Positions 35,721 to 44,038 of a stretch of 64,000 bases of DNA are shown here, piece after piece. How positions within the stretch are numbered: position 1 is the first letter of the stretch; each line of letters begins with the position of its first letter. The translations under genes and the position numbers were made by a program. The stretch covers positions 62,001 through 126,000 of the forward strand of contig JBCDDZ010000002.1 in assembly GCA_039180025.1 (NCBI GenBank), in the 5' to 3' direction. This stretch comes from Algisphaera sp039180025. GTDB taxonomy: Bacteria; Planctomycetota; Phycisphaerae; Phycisphaerales; Phycisphaeraceae. The notes below the pieces were generated by a model, which made no database searches, was not told the DNA's origin, and saw only the letters and a program-made list of their open reading frames with translations.

Positions 35721-36773
35721 ATGACATCTCACTTGGTTCGAACTACTGGAATGGCCTTTGGAGCGGCTGCGGCACTCTTTGCCGGCTCCGCAGCCCAAGC
35801 CGCGGCCGTTCAGATCGTCAACTTTGGTAGCGACGATTATTTGGCCGACCCCGCGTCGGGTCCGCCGAACGTCATCGCGTTCGACGACGCGACGCTCAAC
35901 ACGTTCATGGACGTCGGCGGCAGCACCACGTTCAGCCCCGACCCGACGACCACGGCTTACACGCCTGTCTCCGGAACGAACAGCCGGTACTACGGCGGTG
36001 CCGGATTCTTCACCGACGCCCCACTTACGGGTCCAGACGCCAGCACCCGGAACCCTTCGAACGGTTTGACGAACGGCTTCTACGGCCTGCGTGCGAGTTC
36101 CGCGGAAAACACTGCAGCACCACTACGCGGAGTCAGCCGAAGCCTGGATCGCATCACCCTGCAATCGTCCGGTTCGACCGGCGGCAACGACACCTTCGCC
36201 ATCCTGACGCTGTTCGACAAGAGCGACTTCCTGACCGGCAACACCGAGAACGACGTCGTAAGCCTCGCCAAGACGACTGGCTATTCATTCAGTGCCGGCT
36301 CAGAAAATAATGGCGACGATAACACCCGGTTTGCTCGGCTCGTGGTGCTGCAAGACGGGCAGTATTACATCCAGTCCAATATCTCTACGACGACCGGTAC
36401 CGTCGCGAATAAGGGGCCTTCGTTTCCCGTGAATCGAGGCGTTGCCCTTGAGGCCACGCTGGACGCCGACGCGAGCCCTGACGCCAACGGACTCAATGCT
36501 GGCGTGACCGACTTCATCGCGTACGACCCGGCTTCGAGCCTGCTGTACGACTCTTCGACGGCGGCCTTCACCGGCACGTTCGACGACATCGACGCAGTCG
36601 GTCTGTACGTGGAAGCCTCACGGCTTGCGGGTCAGAACGGCTCGCTCCGTGTGTTCCAGAGCCACTTGGACATCGACGCGACCGTGACTGCGATCCCCGA
36701 GCCCGCGTCGCTGGCGCTGCTGGGCCTTGGCGGCATCGTCATGCTCGGACGCCGGTCCAAGTCGGCCCACTGA
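35721..36773 (+). CDS. PEP-CTERM sorting domain protein
   Basis: Exported protein of 350 residues. A signal peptide (GMAFGAAAALFAGSAAQAAA) is followed by a beta-rich, Asp/Ser/Thr-rich body and a C-terminal sorting signal AIPEPASLALLGLGGIVMLG with a basic end RRSKSAH. Proteins of this kind are cut at PEP by an exosortase and attached or released at the surface, usually in EPS-producing bacteria. ATG 35721 has GGAGG about ten bases upstream (35707-35711); the TTG three bases earlier is less likely. A strong terminator follows. Function of the body is unknown; the neighbours suggest a role with surface polysaccharide or its degradation. Confidence 0.9.
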   Translation: MTSHLVRTTGMAFGAAAALFAGSAAQAAAVQIVNFGSDDYLADPASGPPNVIAFDDATLNTFMDVGGSTTFSPDPTTTAYTPVSGTNSRYYGGAGFFTDAPLTGPDASTRNPSNGLTNGFYGLRASSAENTAAPLRGVSRSLDRITLQSSGSTGGNDTFAILTLFDKSDFLTGNTENDVVSLAKTTGYSFSAGSENNGDDNTRFARLVVLQDGQYYIQSNISTTTGTVANKGPSFPVNRGVALEATLDADASPDANGLNAGVTDFIAYDPASSLLYDSSTAAFTGTFDDIDAVGLYVEASRLAGQNGSLRVFQSHLDIDATVTAIPEPASLALLGLGGIVMLGRRSKSAH

Positions 36774-36791
36774 TCGAATACAGAAGCACCT

Positions 36792-36823
36792 GCCACTCGC
36801 CCCGCTAACCCGGGGCGAGTGGC
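36792..36823 (+). terminator. Intrinsic terminator after PEP-CTERM gene
   Basis: A perfect 13-bp stem, GCCACTCGCCCCG at 36792-36804 pairing with CGGGGCGAGTGGC at 36811-36823, and a six-base loop. It is followed by a T-rich stretch (TTCGTTAAATCTT). It lies 18 bases after the PEP-CTERM stop, so that gene is probably the end of a transcript. Confidence 0.8.
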
Positions 36824-36946
36824 TTCGTTAAATCTTAACCCTCGGTCCGTCTCCCTCGCATCCCGTCAGAACACGGCGTCGACCTTTGCCTGGTGGCCCG
36901 AGGCCAAGGTTGACCAAATCCGTTTGGCGATTTTCCCCCAACAAAA

Positions 36947-39394
36947 ATGACTATGGCACGATTCTCCGTGTTTTCTCTCGGCTGTTGTCTGGTATTCGCC
37001 TCAGCGGTGACGGCTTCGGCCGGCCCCTCGCTACCCCCGGATTCGGAGTACGTTCAGGTCGTCGACGGGCACCTGTCGGTCAACGGCGAACGCCAGCGGT
37101 ACTGGGCGGCGATCGGACAGCTCTATGGCAAGTCCGGTTTCAAGAAACGCGACTCGCCCGAGGTCCGAAAGGAAAAAGTCGCCCGCGCGCGGCGCGGCAC
37201 GGACTACATGGTGCAGCGGTTCACCGACCTCGGGTTCAATGCCGTGCGGCTGTGGGACGGGTTCGCAAGCGCGGCAGACTCTCGCTACGAGATCGGCGAC
37301 GGGTCGAAGGCCGACAACGCCGACTACTTCCTGATGCGCGCGAAAGAGGCCGGCTTCAAGGTCTGGCTCGCCGGGACCAACCGGCTGACCGACGCCCGGG
37401 CCGAGGACGTGAAGATCATCCCGGTGTCGGAGACCGGCCGGGCGGACGCACAAGCGTGGGCCGAGGCCGTGACGTCGATGGCGAAGTACCGCAAGAACGG
37501 CAAGTTCCAACACGGTTGGAAGCTCAGCGGCAATCTCGCGCGGTCGTGGGACGAGCGTATCGAGAAACTCGCGCTGCGCGACATGACCCGTATCGCGACG
37601 CACCGCAACAAGTACACCGGCCTACGCTGGTGCGACGACCCGGTGTTCGCGGTCTGGGAACTGTCCAATGAAGAGTGGTGGATGCTCAAGATGCTCGGCG
37701 GCAAGTGGCAGCAGTATCCCGCGTACTTCCGCAACAAACTCATCGCCAAGTGGAACGACTTCCTGCTCGAGAAATACGGCACGCCCGAAGCGCTGGCCCA
37801 GGCGTGGGGCGAACTGCTCGACGGCGAATCGCTGAACGACGGCACGATCTTGCTCGCGCCGATGCGAGGCAAGACGTCCGTCGCGGCGAGCATCAACGAC
37901 GCGAACGTTCACGCCGAGGCGGCGCTCTCGTCGCTCGAACAGGAATACGGCCGGGACGATTTCGCGCCCCAGCGGGCGTCGGACGTCATCGAGTTCCTGC
38001 TGGATATCCACATGGCCCGCAAGCAGCGCGAGGCCCAAGTCATCAAGAGCCTCGGCAAGAGCACGCGGCTGTCGCCGCTGATCTTCGACACGGGCATCGG
38101 CTACGAGATCCAGAGCCAGTTTATGCACCAGGCCGCCGACGCGGTGGCCCACGATGCGTACATCAACGGCACCGGCCCGCGGACCATGGACAAAGCCCGG
38201 GCGAACATCGAAGCCCAGACCACCGAGCACCAACGCAAACGGCTCACGCTCGAATACGAACGGCTCGAGAGCAACGACGGGCCGTGGGTGAACTGGCTGC
38301 TCAAACCTCCCGGTATCTCGCAGGGCGTGCCCTGGCTCGAGCACAACCGCGTCGAAGGCAAGCCGTTTCTCGCGTACGAAACGCAGATCCAACAGCCCGC
38401 CAAGTACCGGGCCGACTACCCGCTCCGCCTCGCCGCGCTCGCGGCCATCCAGGACTGGGACTGGATCTGTTGGCACTACTTCGGCGACACCAACCTGACC
38501 ACCCGGGTCGGCGCCGAGGCGCGGCCGTTCGACAGCCGGATGGACATCTCCACCGGCGGGCACCCCCAGGGCTACCACTTCACCTACGACGAAGTGCAGA
38601 ACGCGATGATGCGGGCCGCCGGGCACATGTTCCGCAACTTCGCGCACCGGCCCGCGCCGAACCCGACGAAGTTTATCTACGGCCGCGAAGCCCTCCACGA
38701 CCCCGCTTCCATGGACTACGGCGGCAGCTACGGCGACATCGGCCTCGATATGCTCCAGACCGTTTACCAATACGGCGTCCGCATCGAAATCGATCCCGAC
38801 CGCGAGGACAACCAGGTCATCGGACCCGTGGTCGAGTTCGAAGACCGGCATACCCACAACCCCTATACCCCCACCCAAGAGATCACGTTCGACTGGAAGA
38901 AAGGCCACATGGTCCTCGACAGCGATTCCGCCGTCGGCTGGGCGGGGCTCATGGGCCACGTCGGTGACCACCTCACCTTTTCGTCCAGCGTCACCCTCTC
39001 GGACGTCACGATCGACAACCCCGAAGGTATCTACAGCCCGGTGGGGGACGAAAAATACATCGCGTTTTCGCTCTACAGCCAGGACGGCCAGCCGCTCGCC
39101 AGCGCTCAGCGGATCGGGCTGTCGCTGATGAGCACCAGCTTCAATACCGGCTTCGCCCCCCAGGAGCCCGGCAAGCGGGGCCGGTGGATCGCCGGCGACA
39201 CCCCCGTCCTGGTCGCCCGGGTCGGCGGCACCATCGAGTCGCCCTACCTCGACGGGATGGCCTACACGCTCCGCGACTGGCATATGAAAAAGATCGGCCA
39301 GGGCGTCGTCCGCGACGGCCGATTCGAATTCCCCATCGACAAACCCGTCTTCGTGGTCGAATTCGAACGGCAGACCGGCACCGCCGCCCGCTAA
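36947..39394 (+). CDS. Secreted clan GH-A glycoside hydrolase (GH5-like)
   Basis: Secreted enzyme of 815 residues. Signal peptide SVFSLGCCLVFASAVTASA is cleaved near residue 25. The TIM barrel begins at HLSVNGERQRYWAAIGQLYG. FAVWELSNEEWWML places the expected acid/base Glu at residue 242 after Asn-Glu, and FLAYETQIQQPAKYRADYPL places a candidate nucleophile Glu at 478, followed by WDWICWHYFGD. These are the marks of clan GH-A retaining enzymes. The C-terminal 200 residues look like beta-sandwich domains. The exact family and substrate are unclear; GH5 or a related family is the best fit. Confidence 0.75.
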   Translation: MTMARFSVFSLGCCLVFASAVTASAGPSLPPDSEYVQVVDGHLSVNGERQRYWAAIGQLYGKSGFKKRDSPEVRKEKVARARRGTDYMVQRFTDLGFNAVRLWDGFASAADSRYEIGDGSKADNADYFLMRAKEAGFKVWLAGTNRLTDARAEDVKIIPVSETGRADAQAWAEAVTSMAKYRKNGKFQHGWKLSGNLARSWDERIEKLALRDMTRIATHRNKYTGLRWCDDPVFAVWELSNEEWWMLKMLGGKWQQYPAYFRNKLIAKWNDFLLEKYGTPEALAQAWGELLDGESLNDGTILLAPMRGKTSVAASINDANVHAEAALSSLEQEYGRDDFAPQRASDVIEFLLDIHMARKQREAQVIKSLGKSTRLSPLIFDTGIGYEIQSQFMHQAADAVAHDAYINGTGPRTMDKARANIEAQTTEHQRKRLTLEYERLESNDGPWVNWLLKPPGISQGVPWLEHNRVEGKPFLAYETQIQQPAKYRADYPLRLAALAAIQDWDWICWHYFGDTNLTTRVGAEARPFDSRMDISTGGHPQGYHFTYDEVQNAMMRAAGHMFRNFAHRPAPNPTKFIYGREALHDPASMDYGGSYGDIGLDMLQTVYQYGVRIEIDPDREDNQVIGPVVEFEDRHTHNPYTPTQEITFDWKKGHMVLDSDSAVGWAGLMGHVGDHLTFSSSVTLSDVTIDNPEGIYSPVGDEKYIAFSLYSQDGQPLASAQRIGLSLMSTSFNTGFAPQEPGKRGRWIAGDTPVLVARVGGTIESPYLDGMAYTLRDWHMKKIGQGVVRDGRFEFPIDKPVFVVEFERQTGTAAR

Positions 39395-39411
39395 CCGGTC
39401 CATCTATCCGA

Positions 39412-41076
39412 TCAAAGCCCGTCGCCCAACTGAGCCCCGGCGTCATCCAGCATCGAACGCAGCGGCGCGTACGGCACGTCCTGCACCGCGCCGCCGTTCT
39501 TCAGTGCCAGGCTCGCCGCGCACGCGGCGCTCTCACCAAGCACCATAAACACCGGCTCCATCCGCGCGGAGCCGTAAGCAATGTGCGAAGCGCTGAAACA
39601 GACCGGCACGAGGAGATTCGCGCACTCGTCGCGACGCGGCACGATCGCGCGGTAGCTGATCGGGTACGGATCGGTCGGCGGCACCTGGATGTCGCCCTCG
39701 TTCATCGCGACGGCCTGCCCATCGACCTCGGCGACGAAGCGTGAACAATTGTGCGAGTCCATCGTGTAGCTGCCCTGGCCAACGGGGTCTTCCGCCCGGA
39801 CGGTGCCGAGGCAGTCGTGTTCGGTGATCACGTGTTCGGCAATCATGCGGCGGGATTCGCGGACGTAGAGCTGGTGCGGCCAGCCGCCGGTGTCGGTGAA
39901 TTCGTCGCGGGCCAGACCCCACCGGCGGTACGCACGGTGCCACGTGTCGTCGAGGCGCTCGTCGTTCGCGAAGAACCAGTACAGACCTTTTTGGTAGCGG
40001 ACGTGTTGCTGGAAGATCGCCTCCCGGATCGCGTAGTCGGCGGTGGGCCAGGCGTAGTTCGCGCCGATGAAGTCGCTGCTGACCGCGCCGTGGTTGTTGG
40101 TGTCGGTCTTGCGGTGGCCGGCGGGGGTGGGCTTGGCGAGCAGGTCGAACTTGTGCGGCCGGGTCGAGGCGACGCCGGTGTCGGGATCGATCAGCGGGTG
40201 GCGATCCGTGCCGGATTCGGCGCCCGCGGCGCACCACCGGGCGGCGAGTTCGTACTGCATCGGGTCGTAGCCGTCGGGCTTTTCCCAGTCGATGCGGAGG
40301 GCCGGGTCGTCGGTCATACACATACGGAAGCAGTAGGCCTGGACCTTATGGTCCCCGCGGCCGACGTGTTTCCGCAGATCGCGCGATTCGATGGCGGGGA
40401 GTAGCCCCGATGACGGGTCGCCAGGCGTGACGAACGGATCGACGCGGGTGGGCAGGAACTGGTGCTTATCGCCGGGCTGGACGCCGTTGAGGGTTTCGTT
40501 GTAGACGGCATTGGACTCGCGGCCGATGTGGTGACTGACGCCGGCGGCGGCAAGGAGGTCGCCTTCGTACGTCGCATCGATAAATACCTTGGCCTCGACG
40601 CGGAGCCCGCCAAGCATCCGTACCGCGGCGATGCGCCCGGCGTCCATCTCGACGCCGTCGAGGTACTGGGTGAGCCGCACGTCCGCGCCGCTCTCCGCGA
40701 GCCATCCCTCGAGCACGCGGGACGCGTCCTGCGGCCAAAACTTCCACGCCGCTTCTTCGCCGTCGGCCTCACCGAGGGTACGGTAGAACACCGCGGCCAT
40801 CCCGCCGATCGTGTGCTTGTTGCCGAAGTCGGTTTCGCCCAGCCCGCCGGTGGTCATCCCGCCGATCGCCCGCCCAGGTTGGAGGAGAACAACGTCGTGG
40901 CCGAGCCGCGCGGCCTTGACCGCGGCGACGACGCCCGCGGCGCTCGCGCCGTAAACACAGATGTCGGCCCGGCGATCTTCTTGACTGGGTTGAACCCAGT
41001 CGGCGCGGAAATAGTGGGGGGGTTGGCTTTCGATGGGGAACTCCAGAACAGGTTCGGGTCGGGCCGGAGCGTCAAT
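39412..41076 (-). CDS. FAD-dependent oxidoreductase, non-canonical start
   Basis: Flavoprotein of about 554 residues of the FAD_oxidored type found in planctomycete sugar-degradation clusters. Its nucleotide-binding motif ADICVYGASAAGVVAAVKAA begins about 30 residues in and is followed by LLQPGRAIGGMTTGGLGETD. AFVDATYEGDLLAAAG-like sequence (KVFIDATYEGDLLAAAGVSH) and YTMDSHNCSRFVAEVDG are further family blocks. No ATG, GTG or TTG exists in frame between the upstream sulfatase and the FAD motif. ATT at 41076-41074, overlapping the sulfatase stop as ATTGA, or CTG at 41046 are the only starts that fit. The reading frame stays open further upstream but is a shadow of the sulfatase. Confidence 0.82.
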   Translation of the reverse strand: MDAPARPEPVLEFPIESQPPHYFRADWVQPSQEDRRADICVYGASAAGVVAAVKAARLGHDVVLLQPGRAIGGMTTGGLGETDFGNKHTIGGMAAVFYRTLGEADGEEAAWKFWPQDASRVLEGWLAESGADVRLTQYLDGVEMDAGRIAAVRMLGGLRVEAKVFIDATYEGDLLAAAGVSHHIGRESNAVYNETLNGVQPGDKHQFLPTRVDPFVTPGDPSSGLLPAIESRDLRKHVGRGDHKVQAYCFRMCMTDDPALRIDWEKPDGYDPMQYELAARWCAAGAESGTDRHPLIDPDTGVASTRPHKFDLLAKPTPAGHRKTDTNNHGAVSSDFIGANYAWPTADYAIREAIFQQHVRYQKGLYWFFANDERLDDTWHRAYRRWGLARDEFTDTGGWPHQLYVRESRRMIAEHVITEHDCLGTVRAEDPVGQGSYTMDSHNCSRFVAEVDGQAVAMNEGDIQVPPTDPYPISYRAIVPRRDECANLLVPVCFSASHIAYGSARMEPVFMVLGESAACAASLALKNGGAVQDVPYAPLRSMLDDAGAQLGDGL

Positions 41077-42538
41077 AGCCCTGCCCGTAGCGCAGCGGGC
41101 CGCGCCACGCGCATTGATTCGTCGCCCGCAGCTCGCGCTCGGTAGGAACGGTGTAGGGCAGCGTCGCCAGGCCGTGCCCGTCGGCCATCGGACGCTCGAA
41201 GCGCCGCAGATGGTCGGCGAGTTCCTCGGCGAGCCGCGTCTCGATCTCACGCCGCGGTGTCTCCCCGGCGAGGTTGGTCTGCTCGCCGGGGTCGTTCGCC
41301 AGATCGAAAAGCTGCCGGGCGCCATCGAGCCCGTAGTGGATCAGCTTGTGCCGGCCGTCGAACGCCATCGCCGAAGGTCCGATCTCGCCGAACACGGTCC
41401 GCGGCCCATCGGCGGCGTCGCCCAGCATCGAGACGCCGTCCTGATCGTCGTCGGGTTCGAGCCCGGCCAGCTCCAAAAATGTGGGCACCAAGTCGCAGGT
41501 CAGCGCCGGGGTGTCGGTGGTGGTGCCCACGCGGTCGTCGGCGAGAGTGGCCGGCGGCTTGAAGATGCAAGGCACGTCCCCCGAGCCGCGGAGAAACGCG
41601 CTCTTGAAGATGAGGCCGTGGTCCCCCAAGAGTTCGCCGTGGTCGCTGTTAAACAGGACCGCGGTGTCGTCGTAGACGCCCTGCCCACGCAGCTCCCCGA
41701 AGAGACGGCCGAGTTGGTGGTCGATATGCGTACACTGGCCGTAGTAGCCGCGGCGAAACGCATCGATCACCTCGGCGGGGGTGCGGTCGATCTTGGAGAT
41801 CAGCCGGCGCTCGCGGAGGCTGGCCGGCAGCGCGTCCGTCTCGCGGGCCCACCCGCCCATGCAAGGCGCAGGCACGTCGAAGCGGTCGTACATCTTGTCG
41901 TACGGCGCCGGCGGATCGAACGGCGAGTGCGGCGCTTCCAAAACCAGCCACAAGAAAAAAGGCGATTCGGGGTCGCGCCGCCGCAGAAACTCGATCGACT
42001 GATCGATCATCCAGCGGGTGTGGCTCAGCCGTTCGGGCACGGGTGAACAGGCCGGGTAGAACTCGTTGCCGCCCAATCCGTGGCCGCGGAACATCCCGGC
42101 ATACTCCGTCCCTTCGAGATGGTTCACGTAGTCGTCGGGGTGGAGCACGACGTGGTCGAACCCCATCCGGGCCCGCGCGGGCTGGAAGTGCATCTTCCCG
42201 ATCGCCTGGGTCTGGTAACCCGCTTCACGGGCCAGGCGTCCGGGCAGCGATCGGCGGGGGTCGATCGGCGTCCGCACGTCCGGGAGGAAGTGGTCGGTCT
42301 GCCCCGTCCGGTAGCCCGCCTGGCCGGTCATCATCGAGACCCGCTGGGGCATACAGATCGGCGAATCCGCGTAGCACTGTGTCCACGTCCGGCCTTCGTA
42401 AGACAGTTGATCCAGGTGCGGCGTCATCACCGGGTGCGGGCCGTCGAAACGGCCCAAACAATCGGCCCGCCACTGGTCGGCGGTGACCAAAACCAGGTTC
42501 GGCGGTGGAGACGGCGGGGTGGGGGGGCGATCAGTCAT
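41072..42538 (-). CDS. Sulfatase (S1-type, formylglycine-dependent)
   Basis: Alkaline-phosphatase-fold sulfatase of 488 residues. The metal site begins at NLVLVTADQWRADCLGRFDG and the activation motif is SPICMPQRVSMMTGQ with Cys62 (C-x-P-x-R), which a formylglycine-generating enzyme must modify. YDDTAVLFNSDHGELLGDHG supplies the Asp-His metal and catalytic positions. No obvious signal peptide is seen, so it may act inside the cell on imported sulfated sugars. ATG 42538 is preferred to the TTG six bases earlier. It is the third of three sulfatases on this strand and overlaps the FAD gene at its end. Confidence 0.92.
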   Translation of the reverse strand: MTDRPPTPPSPPPNLVLVTADQWRADCLGRFDGPHPVMTPHLDQLSYEGRTWTQCYADSPICMPQRVSMMTGQAGYRTGQTDHFLPDVRTPIDPRRSLPGRLAREAGYQTQAIGKMHFQPARARMGFDHVVLHPDDYVNHLEGTEYAGMFRGHGLGGNEFYPACSPVPERLSHTRWMIDQSIEFLRRRDPESPFFLWLVLEAPHSPFDPPAPYDKMYDRFDVPAPCMGGWARETDALPASLRERRLISKIDRTPAEVIDAFRRGYYGQCTHIDHQLGRLFGELRGQGVYDDTAVLFNSDHGELLGDHGLIFKSAFLRGSGDVPCIFKPPATLADDRVGTTTDTPALTCDLVPTFLELAGLEPDDDQDGVSMLGDAADGPRTVFGEIGPSAMAFDGRHKLIHYGLDGARQLFDLANDPGEQTNLAGETPRREIETRLAEELADHLRRFERPMADGHGLATLPYTVPTERELRATNQCAWRGPLRYGQGY

Positions 42539-42600
42539 ACACAAACTCGTCTATGCAAACATACTTACGACCCCAAGCGCGACGGCTCGGGCCACGAACA

Positions 42601-44010
42601 CTACCAGCCCACGATCGCCGGCGTCTGCGGCCGGGCCTGATCCAGACGGGTGTCGAGCATGACCGACAATTCGGCTCGGGTGTCAACATATCCCGGGTCG
42701 GTAAATCGGTTGTGTGTTTCCAAGGGGTCGTCGGCCAGATCGTAGAGCTCGCCGACCTCGGGCTCGGCGTACGTGATCAGCTTGTGCCGCTGGGTGCGGA
42801 CCATGCGGATCGACCGGTCCGCGGTCTCGACGGTGTGGTTTTCCCACTGAGCGAACACGGCGTCGTGGCCGCCTTCGGGCAGCGGCCGGTGGTCGACCGA
42901 CTGGAGCGGCCTGCCGTGCGGCGACGGGTTCGCGCAGCCGGCCCACTCGGTGAAGGTCCGCATCAGGTCGATCATCGAGGTGAGCTGGTCCACCACCGCG
43001 GGTTCCTGACCCGGCCCCGCGACAATCAGAGGCACTCGCATCAGGTCGTCGAGGAGGAACCCGCCCTTGTGCAGCATGCCGTGGGACCCGAGCATCTCGC
43101 CGTGGTCGCTGCTGAAGACGACGATCGTATTGTTCGCCAGCCCGTGGTCTTCCAGGCCCGCGAGCAGCCGGCCGACGCAGTGATCGAGATGAGCGATCAT
43201 CGCGTGGTACGCCCGCACGATCGCGGGGAGCGTGGCGGGATCCTGGAGCAGGTATCGGCTGTAGTTGTAGTTCTTGCGGTAGCCGTCGGGGCGTTGGTCG
43301 ATGACCGCGGGGTCGTGAAACGGTTCGGGCAGGTCGATCTCGGCGAACATCGAAGCCCAAGGCTCGATGGGATTGAACGCGTGGTGCGGGTCGAAATAGC
43401 CGACGTTCAGGAAGAACGGCTCGTCGTCGGTGCGGGTATCGCTGAGCCAGTTCAGCGTCCGGTCGGTGACCCACGTGGAATGGTGCAGCGGCTCGGGCAG
43501 AGCCGAGGTATAGCCCGCGGCGTGGCCGTGCTTGTAAAGCTCGTTCATGTAGTCGACATAGCCCAGGGGATCGCTGCGGCGGAGGAAATTCCAGTGGTCG
43601 TCGTGGGGGTACATCTGGTCCGCCTCGCCGACCTCGAGATGTTCAAAGCCGTACGCCGGGTGCGGCGCGACCCGATCGAGGATGGGCACGAGGTGGAGCT
43701 TGCCGACGTGTGCGGTCTGGTAGCCGGCGTCGCTGAGGGTCGAGGCGAGGGTGGGGCGGTCCTCGGGCAGCGCACAGCCGTTGGCCCACAGCCCGGACTC
43801 GTTGGGGTACAGCCCGGTCATAAAGCTGCCCCGCGACGGCGAGCAGACCGGGTTGGTCACGTAGTGCTGACGGAATAAGGTTCCGCGGGCCGCGAGCGCA
43901 TCGAGGTGGGGGGTCTTCGCGGCGGCACAACCCGTGCAGCCCAGCGAGTCGTAACGCTGCTGGTCAGAAGTAATCAGGACAATATTGGGGCGGTCGGAGG
44001 TAGAAGCCAT
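42601..44010 (-). CDS. Sulfatase (S1-type)
   Basis: Sulfatase of 469 residues, starting PNIVLITSDQQRYDSLGCTG. The activation motif is VTNPVCSPSRGSFMTGLYPN with Cys56 (C-x-P-S-R), and NTIVVFSSDHGEMLGSHGML is the later metal/catalytic block. No signal peptide is evident. It differs well beyond allelic variation from the sulfatases on either side, so the three probably act on different sulfate positions or sugars. It lies 62 bases from the next sulfatase gene and 28 bases from the preceding one, consistent with one operon. Confidence 0.93.
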   Translation of the reverse strand: MASTSDRPNIVLITSDQQRYDSLGCTGCAAAKTPHLDALAARGTLFRQHYVTNPVCSPSRGSFMTGLYPNESGLWANGCALPEDRPTLASTLSDAGYQTAHVGKLHLVPILDRVAPHPAYGFEHLEVGEADQMYPHDDHWNFLRRSDPLGYVDYMNELYKHGHAAGYTSALPEPLHHSTWVTDRTLNWLSDTRTDDEPFFLNVGYFDPHHAFNPIEPWASMFAEIDLPEPFHDPAVIDQRPDGYRKNYNYSRYLLQDPATLPAIVRAYHAMIAHLDHCVGRLLAGLEDHGLANNTIVVFSSDHGEMLGSHGMLHKGGFLLDDLMRVPLIVAGPGQEPAVVDQLTSMIDLMRTFTEWAGCANPSPHGRPLQSVDHRPLPEGGHDAVFAQWENHTVETADRSIRMVRTQRHKLITYAEPEVGELYDLADDPLETHNRFTDPGYVDTRAELSVMLDTRLDQARPQTPAIVGW

Positions 44011-44038
44011 GCGTTAGGTTTCGGGCCGGTCGGCGAGG

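Noticed and set aside
39141..39744. Overlapping frames across the convergent ends of the GH-A and FAD genes
   Set aside because: They only bridge two real stops 17 bases apart and contain no motif.
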